NCBI GenBank assembly: GCA_002705485.1
Contig: PAGT01000038.1
Span: forward strand, 1-15,732
Direction of reading: 5' to 3'
From: Flavobacteriales bacterium
GTDB lineage: Bacteria > Bacteroidota > Bacteroidia > Flavobacteriales > Flavobacteriaceae
DNA length: 15,732 nucleotides
The position numbers and the translations under genes were made by a program. Of the stretch, positions 7,560 through 14,809 are shown piece by piece (position 1 is the stretch's first letter; each line of letters begins with the position of its first letter). The notes beneath the pieces are model-generated. The model saw only the letters and a list, made by a program, of their open reading frames with translations, made no database searches and had not been told where the DNA came from.

Positions 7560-8888
7560 TTATTTTATGTAATTAAATAATATATTTTCTATCAACTCTT
7601 GTTTTCCACTAATGGATGATATTGGCGTGTCTTTTGAAGCCAATTCATAAAGATCATTTAAGCTAAGTTTTCCATTTTCAAAATCCTTTCCTTTTCCGGA
7701 ATCAAAAGATTCGTAACGTTTTTTTAACATTGATGGTAAAGGTGAATCAGAAATCAATTTATCAGCAATTAATAAAGCTCTTGCAAAAGTATCAGCTCCT
7801 CCAATGTGTGCTAAAAAAAGATCCTCTCTGTCAGTTGAATTTCTTCTTAACTTGGCATCAAAATTAACACCTCCACCCTGAAGACCTCCGGATCTTAGAA
7901 AAACAAGCATAGCTTCGGTGGTTTCTTGAATATTCATAGGAAACTGATCTGTGTCCCATCCATTTTGATAATCTCCTCTGTTTGCATCAATACTACCTAA
8001 CATTCCCGCTTTAGCAGCAACAGTTAATTCATGTTGAAAGGTGTGCTGAGCTAATGTAGCATGATTTACTTCTATATTAATTTTAAAATCATCCTGTAAT
8101 CCGTATTCTCTTAAGAACCCTATTGCAGTGGCACTATCAAAATCATACTGATGCTTAGATGGTTCACTAGGTTTTGGCTCGATAAAGAATGTACCTTTAA
8201 ATCCTTTGGCTCTAGCATAATCTCTACACATTTTTAAAAACTGAGCCATGTGGTCTAATTCCCTACCCATGTCAGTGTTCAGAAGAGACATGTAACCTTC
8301 TCTACCTCCCCAAAAAACATAATTTTCTCCATTTAAAGCAATAGTTGCATCTAGAGCTAATTTTATTTGTCCTCCTGCTCTTGCTACAACATTAAAATCT
8401 GGATTTGTCGAGGCACCGTTCATATAACGTGGATGAGAAAAACAATTTGCAGTTCCCCAAAGTAACTTAACACCTGATTCATCCTTCTTAGTTTTAACAT
8501 AGTTAACTATTTCATTCAATCTTTCTTCGGTTTCCTGAAAAGTTGATCCTTCATTAATTAAATCAACATCATGAAAACAGAAATAGTCAAACCCCATCTT
8601 TGTTATAAATTCAAAAGCAGCATCTGCCTTATCTTTTGCAGCTTGTAATGGATTGTTCGATACATCCCATGGAAATTTTTGAGTTGGTTGACCAAATGGA
8701 TCTGATCCATCACCACAAAACGAATGCCAATATGCAACTGCAAATTTAAAGTGATCACGCATTGACTTTCCGGCTACTATTTGATCGGGGTTGTAATATT
8801 TAAACGCAAATGGATTTTTTGAATCCTTTCCCTCATATTTTATATCAGTAATTCCTTTAAAATATTCTTTATTTCCAATTAATCCCAT
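7560..8888 (-). CDS. xylA: Xylose isomerase
   Basis: A 442-residue cytoplasmic enzyme that interconverts D-xylose and D-xylulose; the length fits the longer class II type. The catalytic pair H106 and D109 lies in F-C-F-H-D-V-D. The metal ligands are all present: E237 (F-I-E-P-K-P), E273 and H276 (N-I-E-V-N-H), D301 (S-I-D-A-N-R-G-D), D312 and D314 (W-D-T-D-Q-F-P) and D344 (V-N-F-D-A-K). Each sits five positions after its Escherichia coli counterpart. The enzyme should be a Mg2+- or Mn2+-dependent tetramer. It starts seven bases after the xylB stop, so it is the second gene of the operon. Both the start and the family are secure. Confidence 0.98.
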   Translation of the reverse strand: MGLIGNKEYFKGITDIKYEGKDSKNPFAFKYYNPDQIVAGKSMRDHFKFAVAYWHSFCGDGSDPFGQPTQKFPWDVSNNPLQAAKDKADAAFEFITKMGFDYFCFHDVDLINEGSTFQETEERLNEIVNYVKTKKDESGVKLLWGTANCFSHPRYMNGASTNPDFNVVARAGGQIKLALDATIALNGENYVFWGGREGYMSLLNTDMGRELDHMAQFLKMCRDYARAKGFKGTFFIEPKPSEPSKHQYDFDSATAIGFLREYGLQDDFKINIEVNHATLAQHTFQHELTVAAKAGMLGSIDANRGDYQNGWDTDQFPMNIQETTEAMLVFLRSGGLQGGGVNFDAKLRRNSTDREDLFLAHIGGADTFARALLIADKLISDSPLPSMLKKRYESFDSGKGKDFENGKLSLNDLYELASKDTPISSISGKQELIENILFNYIK

Positions 8889-8895
8889 AATAATT

Positions 8896-10374
8896 TTAAT
8901 TTAAAATTGTCTTTAATTTAGCTTTCCAAATTTCAAATACATCTAAATACTTATCACGATCACTACATGGTTCAAAAGTTTTAATGTAATCATTTTTAGA
9001 AATATTTTCTGAAAAAGATTTAAAATCGTTTACATCACATCCAACTGCTCTTGCTGCCCCATGTGCTCCTGACACGTCATGAATTTCAATTTCTCTGTCC
9101 AAGAGAGTTGAAATGGTTTTAGAAAAAAGTTTAGATTGGAAAAGGTTGTCATTTCCAGCTCTTATTAAACTTGGACTAAAGTTATCATTCATCAAAATCT
9201 CCATTCCATAAACAAAAGAAAAACCTATCCCCTCCAAAGCTGATCTAATTAAATGTGAATCAGTATGAATATTAAAATTTAAATTAAAAAGATTACTTCC
9301 CACATTTTTATTTTCAAACATACGTTCGGCTCCATTCCCAAAAGGATAAGAAAAAAGTCCATCTGATCCAATATCTATTTTGTCTGCCTTTTCATTCATT
9401 TCAAGATAGGAAATAGAATTTAAATTATTTTTTAACCATTTATATTGAATTCCTGCACCATTAATACAAAGTAGTTTTCCAATTATTTTATTGTTATCAT
9501 CATAATTTACGTGTGCAAAATTATTTATTCTTAGAGATTCTTTGGATTTAATTTGGTCTGTTAATGCATATAAAACTCCAGATGTACCGCCTGTTGCAGC
9601 AACCTCACCCGAATTCAATACGTTTAATGACATCGCATTGTTGGGTTGATCACCAGCTCGATATTTGACTGGAATCCCTTTAGGAAGCCCTGTTTGATTA
9701 GAACCTGAAGTGGATACGATTCCTTGATTTTGAAAATTTGTTGTTACGTAAGGAACCTTTGAAGAATCTAAATTATAATAATCTATTAACCATTTTGCAA
9801 TTTTATTTTCTTTAAAATCCCAAAACATTCCCTCAGATAAACCATTGACTGTAGTTGAAATCTCACCTGTAAGTTTATATGCAATAAAATCTCCTGGAAG
9901 TAAAAACTTATAAACCTTGTCATATAATTTTGGTTCATTTTGTTTTACCCAGGCTAATTTCGAAGCTGTAAAGTTTCCTGGTGAATTTAAGATATTCTCA
10001 TCACACTTTTTTGTACCAATCTCATTGTATGCTCTGTTTCCCAATTCAACAGCCCTATCATCACACCATATGATTGAATTTCTGACTGAGCTCCCTTTTT
10101 TATCTATTAGAACTAAACCATGCATTTGGTATGATATTCCAATACCTAGAATATCCTTGGATTTTATTTTTGCTTTCTTAATAATTCTTTTTGTTGCTTT
10201 ACAAATACAGTCCCACCAAAAATTTGGATCTTGCTCGGCCCATCCATTTTTTAATGAAATTATATTCATTTCTTTCTCAGGCTCATGAACTAATGAGATT
10301 TTTTTTCCGGATTTAGAGCAAGTAAGTGCTGCTTTAATCGAAGAGCTCCCTAAATCATAACCTATGTAATACAT
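8896..10374 (-). CDS. xylB: Xylulokinase
   Basis: A 492-residue FGGY-family sugar kinase that phosphorylates D-xylulose with ATP to D-xylulose-5-phosphate for the pentose phosphate pathway. The N-terminal phosphate motif [10 protein letters not shown] is at residues 5-14. Substrate-side motifs are Y-Q-M-H-G (82-86) and W-C-D-D-R (103-107), and the likely catalytic base is D242 in [16 protein letters not shown] (261-266) is the C-domain phosphate loop. FGGY kinases differ mainly in substrate; the adjacent xylA and the M-H-G motif support xylulose. It is the first gene of the minus-strand xylose operon, with a leader of about 130 bases that carries two operator-like sites. Confidence 0.95.
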   Translation of the reverse strand: MYYIGYDLGSSSIKAALTCSKSGKKISLVHEPEKEMNIISLKNGWAEQDPNFWWDCICKATKRIIKKAKIKSKDILGIGISYQMHGLVLIDKKGSSVRNSIIWCDDRAVELGNRAYNEIGTKKCDENILNSPGNFTASKLAWVKQNEPKLYDKVYKFLLPGDFIAYKLTGEISTTVNGLSEGMFWDFKENKIAKWLIDYYNLDSSKVPYVTTNFQNQGIVSTSGSNQTGLPKGIPVKYRAGDQPNNAMSLNVLNSGEVAATGGTSGVLYALTDQIKSKESLRINNFAHVNYDDNNKIIGKLLCINGAGIQYKWLKNNLNSISYLEMNEKADKIDIGSDGLFSYPFGNGAERMFENKNVGSNLFNLNFNIHTDSHLIRSALEGIGFSFVYGMEILMNDNFSPSLIRAGNDNLFQSKLFSKTISTLLDREIEIHDVSGAHGAARAVGCDVNDFKSFSENISKNDYIKTFEPCSDRDKYLDVFEIWKAKLKTILN

Positions 10375-10446
10375 TTTAATTTTTAATAGTATTTATAGTT
10401 TTTGTTTAATATGTTAATTTATAAATATTTATGGATAAATAACGGA

Positions 10447-10464
10447 TACGAAAACGGTTTCTTT
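10447..10464. promoter_or_regulatory. Putative LacI-type operator O1 (xylB leader)
   Basis: TACGAAAACGGTTTCTTT contains the imperfect palindrome GAAA-n-CG-n-TTTC with the central CG typical of LacI-family operators. It is identical at 17 of 18 positions to the site at 10522-10539. It lies downstream of the predicted start of transcription, about 70 bases before the xylB start codon, where a bound repressor could block elongation or form a DNA loop. Confidence 0.7.
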
Positions 10465-10512
10465 TTTTTATTTAGACTTCTCTTCCTAATAACATTAAGT
10501 TTTTTTAATTTT

Positions 10513-10544
10513 TAAAATTATTACGAAAACGATTTCTTTGTCAA
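10513..10544 (-). promoter_or_regulatory. Putative promoter of the xylB-xylA-symporter-xylanase operon
   Basis: On the minus strand a TTG (within TTGACA) is followed after 21 bases by TAATTTTA, which matches the Bacteroidota -7 consensus TAnnTTTG at all but the last position. The same TTGACA could also pair with AATAAT at 16-base spacing, in classical sigma70 style. Transcription would begin near 10506. The overlap with operator O2 supports this position. It is a visual match only. Confidence 0.45.
10522..10539. promoter_or_regulatory. Putative LacI-type operator O2 (inside the xyl promoter)
   Basis: TACGAAAACGATTTCTTT has the same GAAA-n-CG-n-TTTC core as O1 and starts 75 bases from it, about seven helical turns. 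It falls between the proposed -33 and -7 elements on the minus strand, so binding of a repressor would exclude RNA polymerase. The regulator gene at 3752-4759 is the natural candidate to bind it. Confidence 0.72.
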
Positions 10545-10553
10545 TACGACAAA
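10537..10553. repeat. Short inverted repeat abutting operator O2
   Basis: TTTGTC-AATAC-GACAAA is a perfect 6-bp dyad with a 5-base centre. It overlaps the proposed -33 element and the last bases of O2. It may be a second regulator's site or a weak stem at the end of a sulfatase read-through transcript, which would run towards it from the right. Confidence 0.4.
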
Positions 10554-10607
10554 AAACATTAGTAATATTTTAATATAAGATAAAATAAACACTTAATTAA
10601 TGATAGA

Positions 10608-12017
10608 TTAATAATGTGATTTGATGTAATCTGAACTTTTGATTTTTCCTTGTAACCTTTCTTCGACTTCATTCCAATTAGTTTGTTTATCTAGCGGGAA
10701 ATTAGCAGGTTTAATAAGAGGCATTTTGTGGTTGATTAAAAAATCATTTTGACTAACCATCCATTTTTTTAATTCTTTTTTTAAGTTAATAATTTCTTTT
10801 TTAAACCCATTTTCATCAATTAAGTTATTCAGTTCATATGGATCTTTCTCCAGATCATAAAACTCTTCAAAAGGGGTGTTTGGAAAACTTTTTGCACCAA
10901 TTTCAATAAACTCATTTATGACTGGATTTTTTCCAAAGTTTTTCTGATAAACATCAACAGAGTTATAATTAATTATGTATTTGTACTTGAGATTTCTTAT
11001 TGATCTAGATGGAAATATTTTAGCCCTCATTATATTTTGCTGAGTCGAAATTCCGTAAATATACTTTCTACCACTATTTTTATTAGTTAAAATAGTTTCT
11101 TTAAAACTCTTTCCATCGAAACTTTTAGAAACTTCACCTCCAACAATATCAATTAATGTAGGTAAGATATCTACTACGTTCACCAATCCTTTATTAATAG
11201 AACCTGCTTTTACAAATTTTGGCCACTTGATTACCATGGGCATTTTTAAACCTACTTCACTTACACCCCATTTTCCTCGAATTCCGTGGTCAGCTGCATA
11301 TATAAACATAGTATTGTCTTTGACTTGACTTCTGTCTAAAATTTCCAAAAGACTTTTTAATTGATTATTATCACTCTCTACATTTTTGTAATAACCTTTT
11401 TTATTATACATTGGAAATTTTTCATCATATGGTGTTTTAAAAATCATCTCATCAGTATAATCGGTTTTTCTTGGATATGGTCCGTGGGGATAATCAGATG
11501 CAACAAACATCAGAAATGGCTTTTTCGAATTTTCAATATATGATTCTATTTTGTTTAATGGTATGTTTTTTTTTTGAAAACCTTGAGTTTGATTGGTTGA
11601 AATATTTGGAAAATAGTTAGACCAATTGAAAACAGAATTAGGCTTAACATGCCCTTTTCCTGCCAATACCACTTCATAACCGAGTTCATTAAAAAAATCA
11701 TTTACATCTTTTATACCTTTCTTGACAGGTAGGTGATTAGCCATACATCCATTTTTCATAGGATACAAGCCAGTGTACAACATAGACCTTGTTGGTGCGC
11801 AAATAGCTTGTGTTGTATAAGCATTTGTGAAAAGCATTCCTTCTTTGGCTAATTTATCAACAGCGGATGTTTTAATCAAGTTATTTCCATAAACTCCGTA
11901 ATCAATTTGATCTTGATCATCTGCTAAGTAAAAAACAATATTGGGTTTTGTTTTATCCTTGTTAGGTTCTTTAAAAAAACCTAGAGTGATAATCAATAAA
12001 ATCAATAATTTAATCAT
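10608..12017 (-). CDS. Type I (formylglycine) sulfatase, exported
   Basis: A 469-residue S1-family sulfatase that hydrolyses sulfate esters. C73-A-P-T-R-S-M-L-Y-T-G fits the C-x-P-x-R maturation motif, whose Cys is converted to formylglycine by a separate maturase. Calcium ligands are suggested by A-D-D-Q-D (D33, D34) and by A-D-H-G (D243, H244); the active site is completed by G-K-G-H (K121, H123) and K249. Residues 1-15 form a hydrophobic signal sequence, so it should act in the periplasm or outside. It diverges from the second GH10 gene and follows no close upstream gene. The A-D-D-Q-D start and overall shape recall the N-sulfoglucosamine-sulfohydrolase-like S1 subfamilies. The neighbouring xylan genes suggest a sulfated polysaccharide substrate, which is inference. 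No maturase gene is in the window. Confidence 0.93.
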   Translation of the reverse strand: MIKLLILLIITLGFFKEPNKDKTKPNIVFYLADDQDQIDYGVYGNNLIKTSAVDKLAKEGMLFTNAYTTQAICAPTRSMLYTGLYPMKNGCMANHLPVKKGIKDVNDFFNELGYEVVLAGKGHVKPNSVFNWSNYFPNISTNQTQGFQKKNIPLNKIESYIENSKKPFLMFVASDYPHGPYPRKTDYTDEMIFKTPYDEKFPMYNKKGYYKNVESDNNQLKSLLEILDRSQVKDNTMFIYAADHGIRGKWGVSEVGLKMPMVIKWPKFVKAGSINKGLVNVVDILPTLIDIVGGEVSKSFDGKSFKETILTNKNSGRKYIYGISTQQNIMRAKIFPSRSIRNLKYKYIINYNSVDVYQKNFGKNPVINEFIEIGAKSFPNTPFEEFYDLEKDPYELNNLIDENGFKKEIINLKKELKKWMVSQNDFLINHKMPLIKPANFPLDKQTNWNEVEERLQGKIKSSDYIKSHY

Positions 12018-12043
12018 TTGTACTTTTCAAGATTAATAGAAAA

Positions 12044-12091
12044 TTAACAATTATTATTGCAAAAAGTTTGTTTTTGAAAAATAATTGTTAA
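12044..12091. repeat. 12-bp inverted repeat in the divergent sulfatase/GH10 promoter region
   Basis: TTAACAATTATT at 12044-12055 and its exact complement AATAATTGTTAA at 12080-12091 are separated by 24 bases. They lie in the 95-base gap between divergent genes. The centre-to-centre distance is 36 bases. It may be a pair of operator half-sites or a leader hairpin of the GH10 mRNA. AT-rich composition makes chance more likely than usual, but a 12-bp perfect match is still notable. Confidence 0.5.
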
Positions 12092-12112
12092 AAAAATAAT
12101 ATCTTCAGATTT

Positions 12113-13492
12113 ATGAAAACATTTTTAAAATACATTTTCTTATTATTATTAGTTAACACTTACAGTCAGCAGAACAGTAACCATATTCCATGGAAATTAG
12201 AGGGAGCCAATGAAAGAATTGAAAAATATAGGAAAGGAAAGGTCAAGATTGAATTTAAGACTGATAAAGAGCTTAAAGATAGACAAGCTACTGTAAACAT
12301 TCAATTGACCGACCATGATTTTAAGTTTGGAGTTTCTTTTACACAACTCAGAAGATTTTGGGGTGATGATTATGGAAAAACATACTTAAATAGAGTTAAA
12401 GAAGTTTTTAATTATGCGACTATTGGAATGTATTGGCAATTAACTGATGAAAGGATAAAAAATAATAAAATGGTAAAGTATTATGAAGAAATAATTGAGT
12501 GGGCAGATAAAAATAATTTTAGATTAAAGGGACATCCACTTATGTGGCATGAGGCAATGCCTGACTGGGTAAGGAATTTTAAAAATTTAGATAAACTTGA
12601 TGGTCTCATTAAAAATCATATGAAAAGATTGATTGAGACTTATCCAGAAATCAACGACTGGGATGTTTATAACGAACCCATTGGACCATTCAAACCTCAT
12701 ATACCACCAAGTGCTATAACTGAATGGATAAAAATGAAAGGTGGAATATACCCTGCAATGGTTGAAATTTATGAATTTGTTGACAATGTTGATCCAACTA
12801 AAAACTATTCAAATAATCATTACCACGCAAAAGATCCTGAGTTTCTAAAAATCAATAATTTCTTTGTTGAAAAAAACTTGAATTTCAGTTCAATAGGCAT
12901 GCAAGCTCACATGCAGACAAATGACAATGTGATGTCTGAATCTCAATTATGGAATCAAATTAAAAATTATGAGGGTTTGTGGAAAAAAATACAGTTTACT
13001 GAAATAACAGTTACAAGTTCTGAAAGATTTAACAACTGGAAAGAACATCAAGCTTTTTTAAAAAAGAGAGATGAAGTAATGAGTAATGGAGGAGTGATGA
13101 ACCTACCTAGCTTGCCTGAATATGAAAATTTTCAAGCTGATTATCTAAAAGATTTTTACACACTAGTCTTTAGTCATCCAAGTGTAAGCTCTATAACTTT
13201 TTGGAATCTAACTGATAAAAATGCTTGGAGAGGTCATGCCGGCGGATTATTATTCGATGATTTAAAACCTAAAAAAGCTTTTAATGAATTGAAAAGACTA
13301 ATAAAAACAACCTGGACAACAAAAATATTTGAATCTAATCTAGATTTAAAAAAAGGAATGGATTTCAATGGTTTTTATGGAAAATACGAAGGTGAAATTA
13401 TTATAGAAAATATTAAATATCCATTTGAATTTCATCATTCACCTGAGCAAAAAGACAAGGTTATTGTTGTTAATATCAACAAAAATGATTAA
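12113..13492 (+). CDS. GH10 endo-beta-1,4-xylanase-like enzyme with N- and C-terminal extensions
   Basis: A 459-residue exported enzyme; the signal peptide covers residues 1-18 and ends T-Y-S-Q-Q. Residues about 30-70 form a small beta-rich domain ahead of the barrel. The GH10 core (about 70-395) has K-G-H-P-L-M-W-H at 139-146, the acid/base E188 in W-D-V-Y-N-E, and the nucleophile E297 in F-T-E-I-T. I-G-M-Q-A-H (261-266) and F-W-N-L-T-D (363-368) are further barrel motifs. A C-terminal extension of about 60 residues rich in beta strands follows. It should cut internal xylan bonds outside the cytoplasm. It keeps the canonical H-x-L-x-W-H signature that the other GH10 enzyme here lacks, so the two probably differ in specificity. 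It overlaps the next gene by eight bases. Confidence 0.93.
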   Translation: MKTFLKYIFLLLLVNTYSQQNSNHIPWKLEGANERIEKYRKGKVKIEFKTDKELKDRQATVNIQLTDHDFKFGVSFTQLRRFWGDDYGKTYLNRVKEVFNYATIGMYWQLTDERIKNNKMVKYYEEIIEWADKNNFRLKGHPLMWHEAMPDWVRNFKNLDKLDGLIKNHMKRLIETYPEINDWDVYNEPIGPFKPHIPPSAITEWIKMKGGIYPAMVEIYEFVDNVDPTKNYSNNHYHAKDPEFLKINNFFVEKNLNFSSIGMQAHMQTNDNVMSESQLWNQIKNYEGLWKKIQFTEITVTSSERFNNWKEHQAFLKKRDEVMSNGGVMNLPSLPEYENFQADYLKDFYTLVFSHPSVSSITFWNLTDKNAWRGHAGGLLFDDLKPKKAFNELKRLIKTTWTTKIFESNLDLKKGMDFNGFYGKYEGEIIIENIKYPFEFHHSPEQKDKVIVVNINKND

Positions 13493-14690
13493 AACTTTTT
13501 TATTTTTTTTTCAAAAAATGTTGATTTGGATATATCTTTTGTTCAATCTTTCATTATTCTCACAACAAAAATTGATCATTTCAGGAAAAGTCACAGATGG
13601 AAAAAATTTTGAGATTCCCTATGCAGCTGTTGGAATTACAGGAAAATATATCGGAACATCTACAACAGAGGAAGGTAGTTTTAGTTTCATCATCACAAAT
13701 AAGGAACTAAGTGATACTTTAAAAATTTCTTCATTAGGTTATGAAACATTTAAGATCAATATGAAAGATTACTTGAAACTAGAAAACAAGGTGATTGTTT
13801 TAAAGGAAAAATTCACTGAACTTTCTGAAGTTGTTGTACTTGCACCCATAAATTACGTTAGTAATTCCATAAAAAAATTAAAAGAAAATACCCTAAGCGA
13901 CACTCACCAACTTAATATTCTATACAGGAGATGGGATATAGAGGAAAAAGAATGCAGGTATTTTATAGAGCATCATTTAAAATCAATCGATAAAGGTCCA
14001 TTTTCTAATATTGTTAAGTTTTCCGTTGATAATGCAAGAAAATCTGCTGATTATAGATTGGTAAAAAATGAAGCACGATTTCATCCTCTAAAATATATGG
14101 AATGGAATAACCCTTTGAGAAAAGGTCTAAGAGTTAAATCCTTTAAATGGAAAAAAACAAAAGACACCAATTATGATGGTGAAGATGTTTTGGTTTTTGA
14201 GGGATTAAAAAAAAATAATGACAAACTTGTACTATATATTGGATTTGAAACAAATAGAATATATAAAGTAGAGTATAATTTCACTCCAAATACTGGTAAA
14301 AGTCAGGAAGGAATATGGACTTACAAAAAAAATTCCAAAGGAAAACTTTATCTAAGTTACCATACTAGAATTTGGAAAGGTGCTAGAAAACTTCCCGAAA
14401 ATGTAAAAAAAATTATGTTAGCAAACGGACAAAAAGTTAGAGAATACTACCCTGTGGAGTTTAGGCATGAGGCAATGGTTTTGAATTTAATTGAAGACAA
14501 AAGGGAATTTGATAATTTTCAACAATCTGATCAAAAAGACATGTCTTTATATAAAATCCCTTATCGGAAAAATTTCTGGGACAATATTAGTGTTCCTCCA
14601 AAAACAAAATATTACAAAAAAAATATTGGTATGTTAGAAGCCTTGTATGGTGTACCAATCGAAACTCAATTCAAATACTCAAATAATTAG
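13485..14690 (+). CDS. Exported protein with carboxypeptidase-regulatory-like N-terminal domain, function unknown
   Basis: From ATG 13485 the protein has 401 residues. This start overlaps the GH10 stop (ATGATTAA), which suggests translational coupling. An ATG at 13518 would give a compact signal peptide ending F-S-Q-Q and is a good alternative; earlier starts lie deep inside the GH10 gene. After the signal, about 75 residues match the CarboxypepD_reg-like beta-sandwich: I-S-G-K-V-T-D-G, I-P-Y-A-A-V, G-T-S-T-T-E-E-G-S-F-S-F, S-S-L-G-Y-E, and then L-S-E-V-V-V as seen at the start of TonB-dependent receptors. No barrel follows, only about 280 residues that I do not recognise, rich in K, W and Y. 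The coupling suggests a role with the GH10 enzyme, such as surface display or glycan handling. Confidence 0.85.
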   Translation: MIKTFLFFFQKMLIWIYLLFNLSLFSQQKLIISGKVTDGKNFEIPYAAVGITGKYIGTSTTEEGSFSFIITNKELSDTLKISSLGYETFKINMKDYLKLENKVIVLKEKFTELSEVVVLAPINYVSNSIKKLKENTLSDTHQLNILYRRWDIEEKECRYFIEHHLKSIDKGPFSNIVKFSVDNARKSADYRLVKNEARFHPLKYMEWNNPLRKGLRVKSFKWKKTKDTNYDGEDVLVFEGLKKNNDKLVLYIGFETNRIYKVEYNFTPNTGKSQEGIWTYKKNSKGKLYLSYHTRIWKGARKLPENVKKIMLANGQKVREYYPVEFRHEAMVLNLIEDKREFDNFQQSDQKDMSLYKIPYRKNFWDNISVPPKTKYYKKNIGMLEALYGVPIETQFKYSNN

Positions 14691-14726
14691 TTTCTTGTCT
14701 ATCGCATAAAATTCAAAGGTTTTAAC

Positions 14727-14734
14727 TATATTTG
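14727..14734 (+). promoter_or_regulatory. Putative Bacteroidota -7 element of the repeat-protein gene
   Basis: TATATTTG fits TAnnTTTG exactly and lies 76 bases before the start codon at 14810. I see no TTG at the usual -33 distance, so the call rests on the -7 element alone. Transcription would start near 14740. Confidence 0.45.
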
Positions 14735-14739
14735 TTACA

Positions 14740-14756
14740 CTAGCCAGAGTGGCTAG
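14740..14756 (+). other. Leader stem-loop 1 of the repeat-protein mRNA
   Basis: CTAGCC-AGAGT-GGCTAG forms a perfect 6-bp stem with a 5-base loop. It begins at the predicted 5' end of the mRNA. No T-run follows, so it is not a typical terminator of the upstream gene. A 5'-end stem that protects the mRNA, or a protein-binding operator, are possible roles. Confidence 0.5.
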
Positions 14757-14762
14757 ACTTTG

Positions 14763-14779
14763 ACAACAGTTTATGTTGT
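14763..14779 (+). other. Leader stem-loop 2 of the repeat-protein mRNA
   Basis: ACAACA-GTTTA-TGTTGT forms a 6-bp stem with a 5-base loop, extendable by one G-U pair. It comes six bases after stem-loop 1 and 30 bases before the start codon. Both dyads have the same stem and loop length, so they look like a designed pair, or two operators. Confidence 0.45.
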
Positions 14780-14809
14780 TTGGGAAATATTTATTAAAAA
14801 TTAATAATT

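Noticed and set aside
9917..10288. 123-codon plus-strand open frame inside the xylulokinase gene
   Set aside because: It lies wholly opposite a clear FGGY kinase with all its motifs, and the peptide has no recognisable domain.
10421..10432. Perfect 12-base palindrome ATAAATATTTAT in the xylB leader
   Set aside because: Made only of A and T in a very AT-rich leader, with no second copy, so chance is the simplest explanation.
13425..13484. Upstream extension of the carboxypeptidase-regulatory-like protein to ATG 13425
   Set aside because: It would overlap the GH10 coding region by 68 bases and put a poorly hydrophobic stretch before a good signal peptide; 13485 or 13518 is more plausible.
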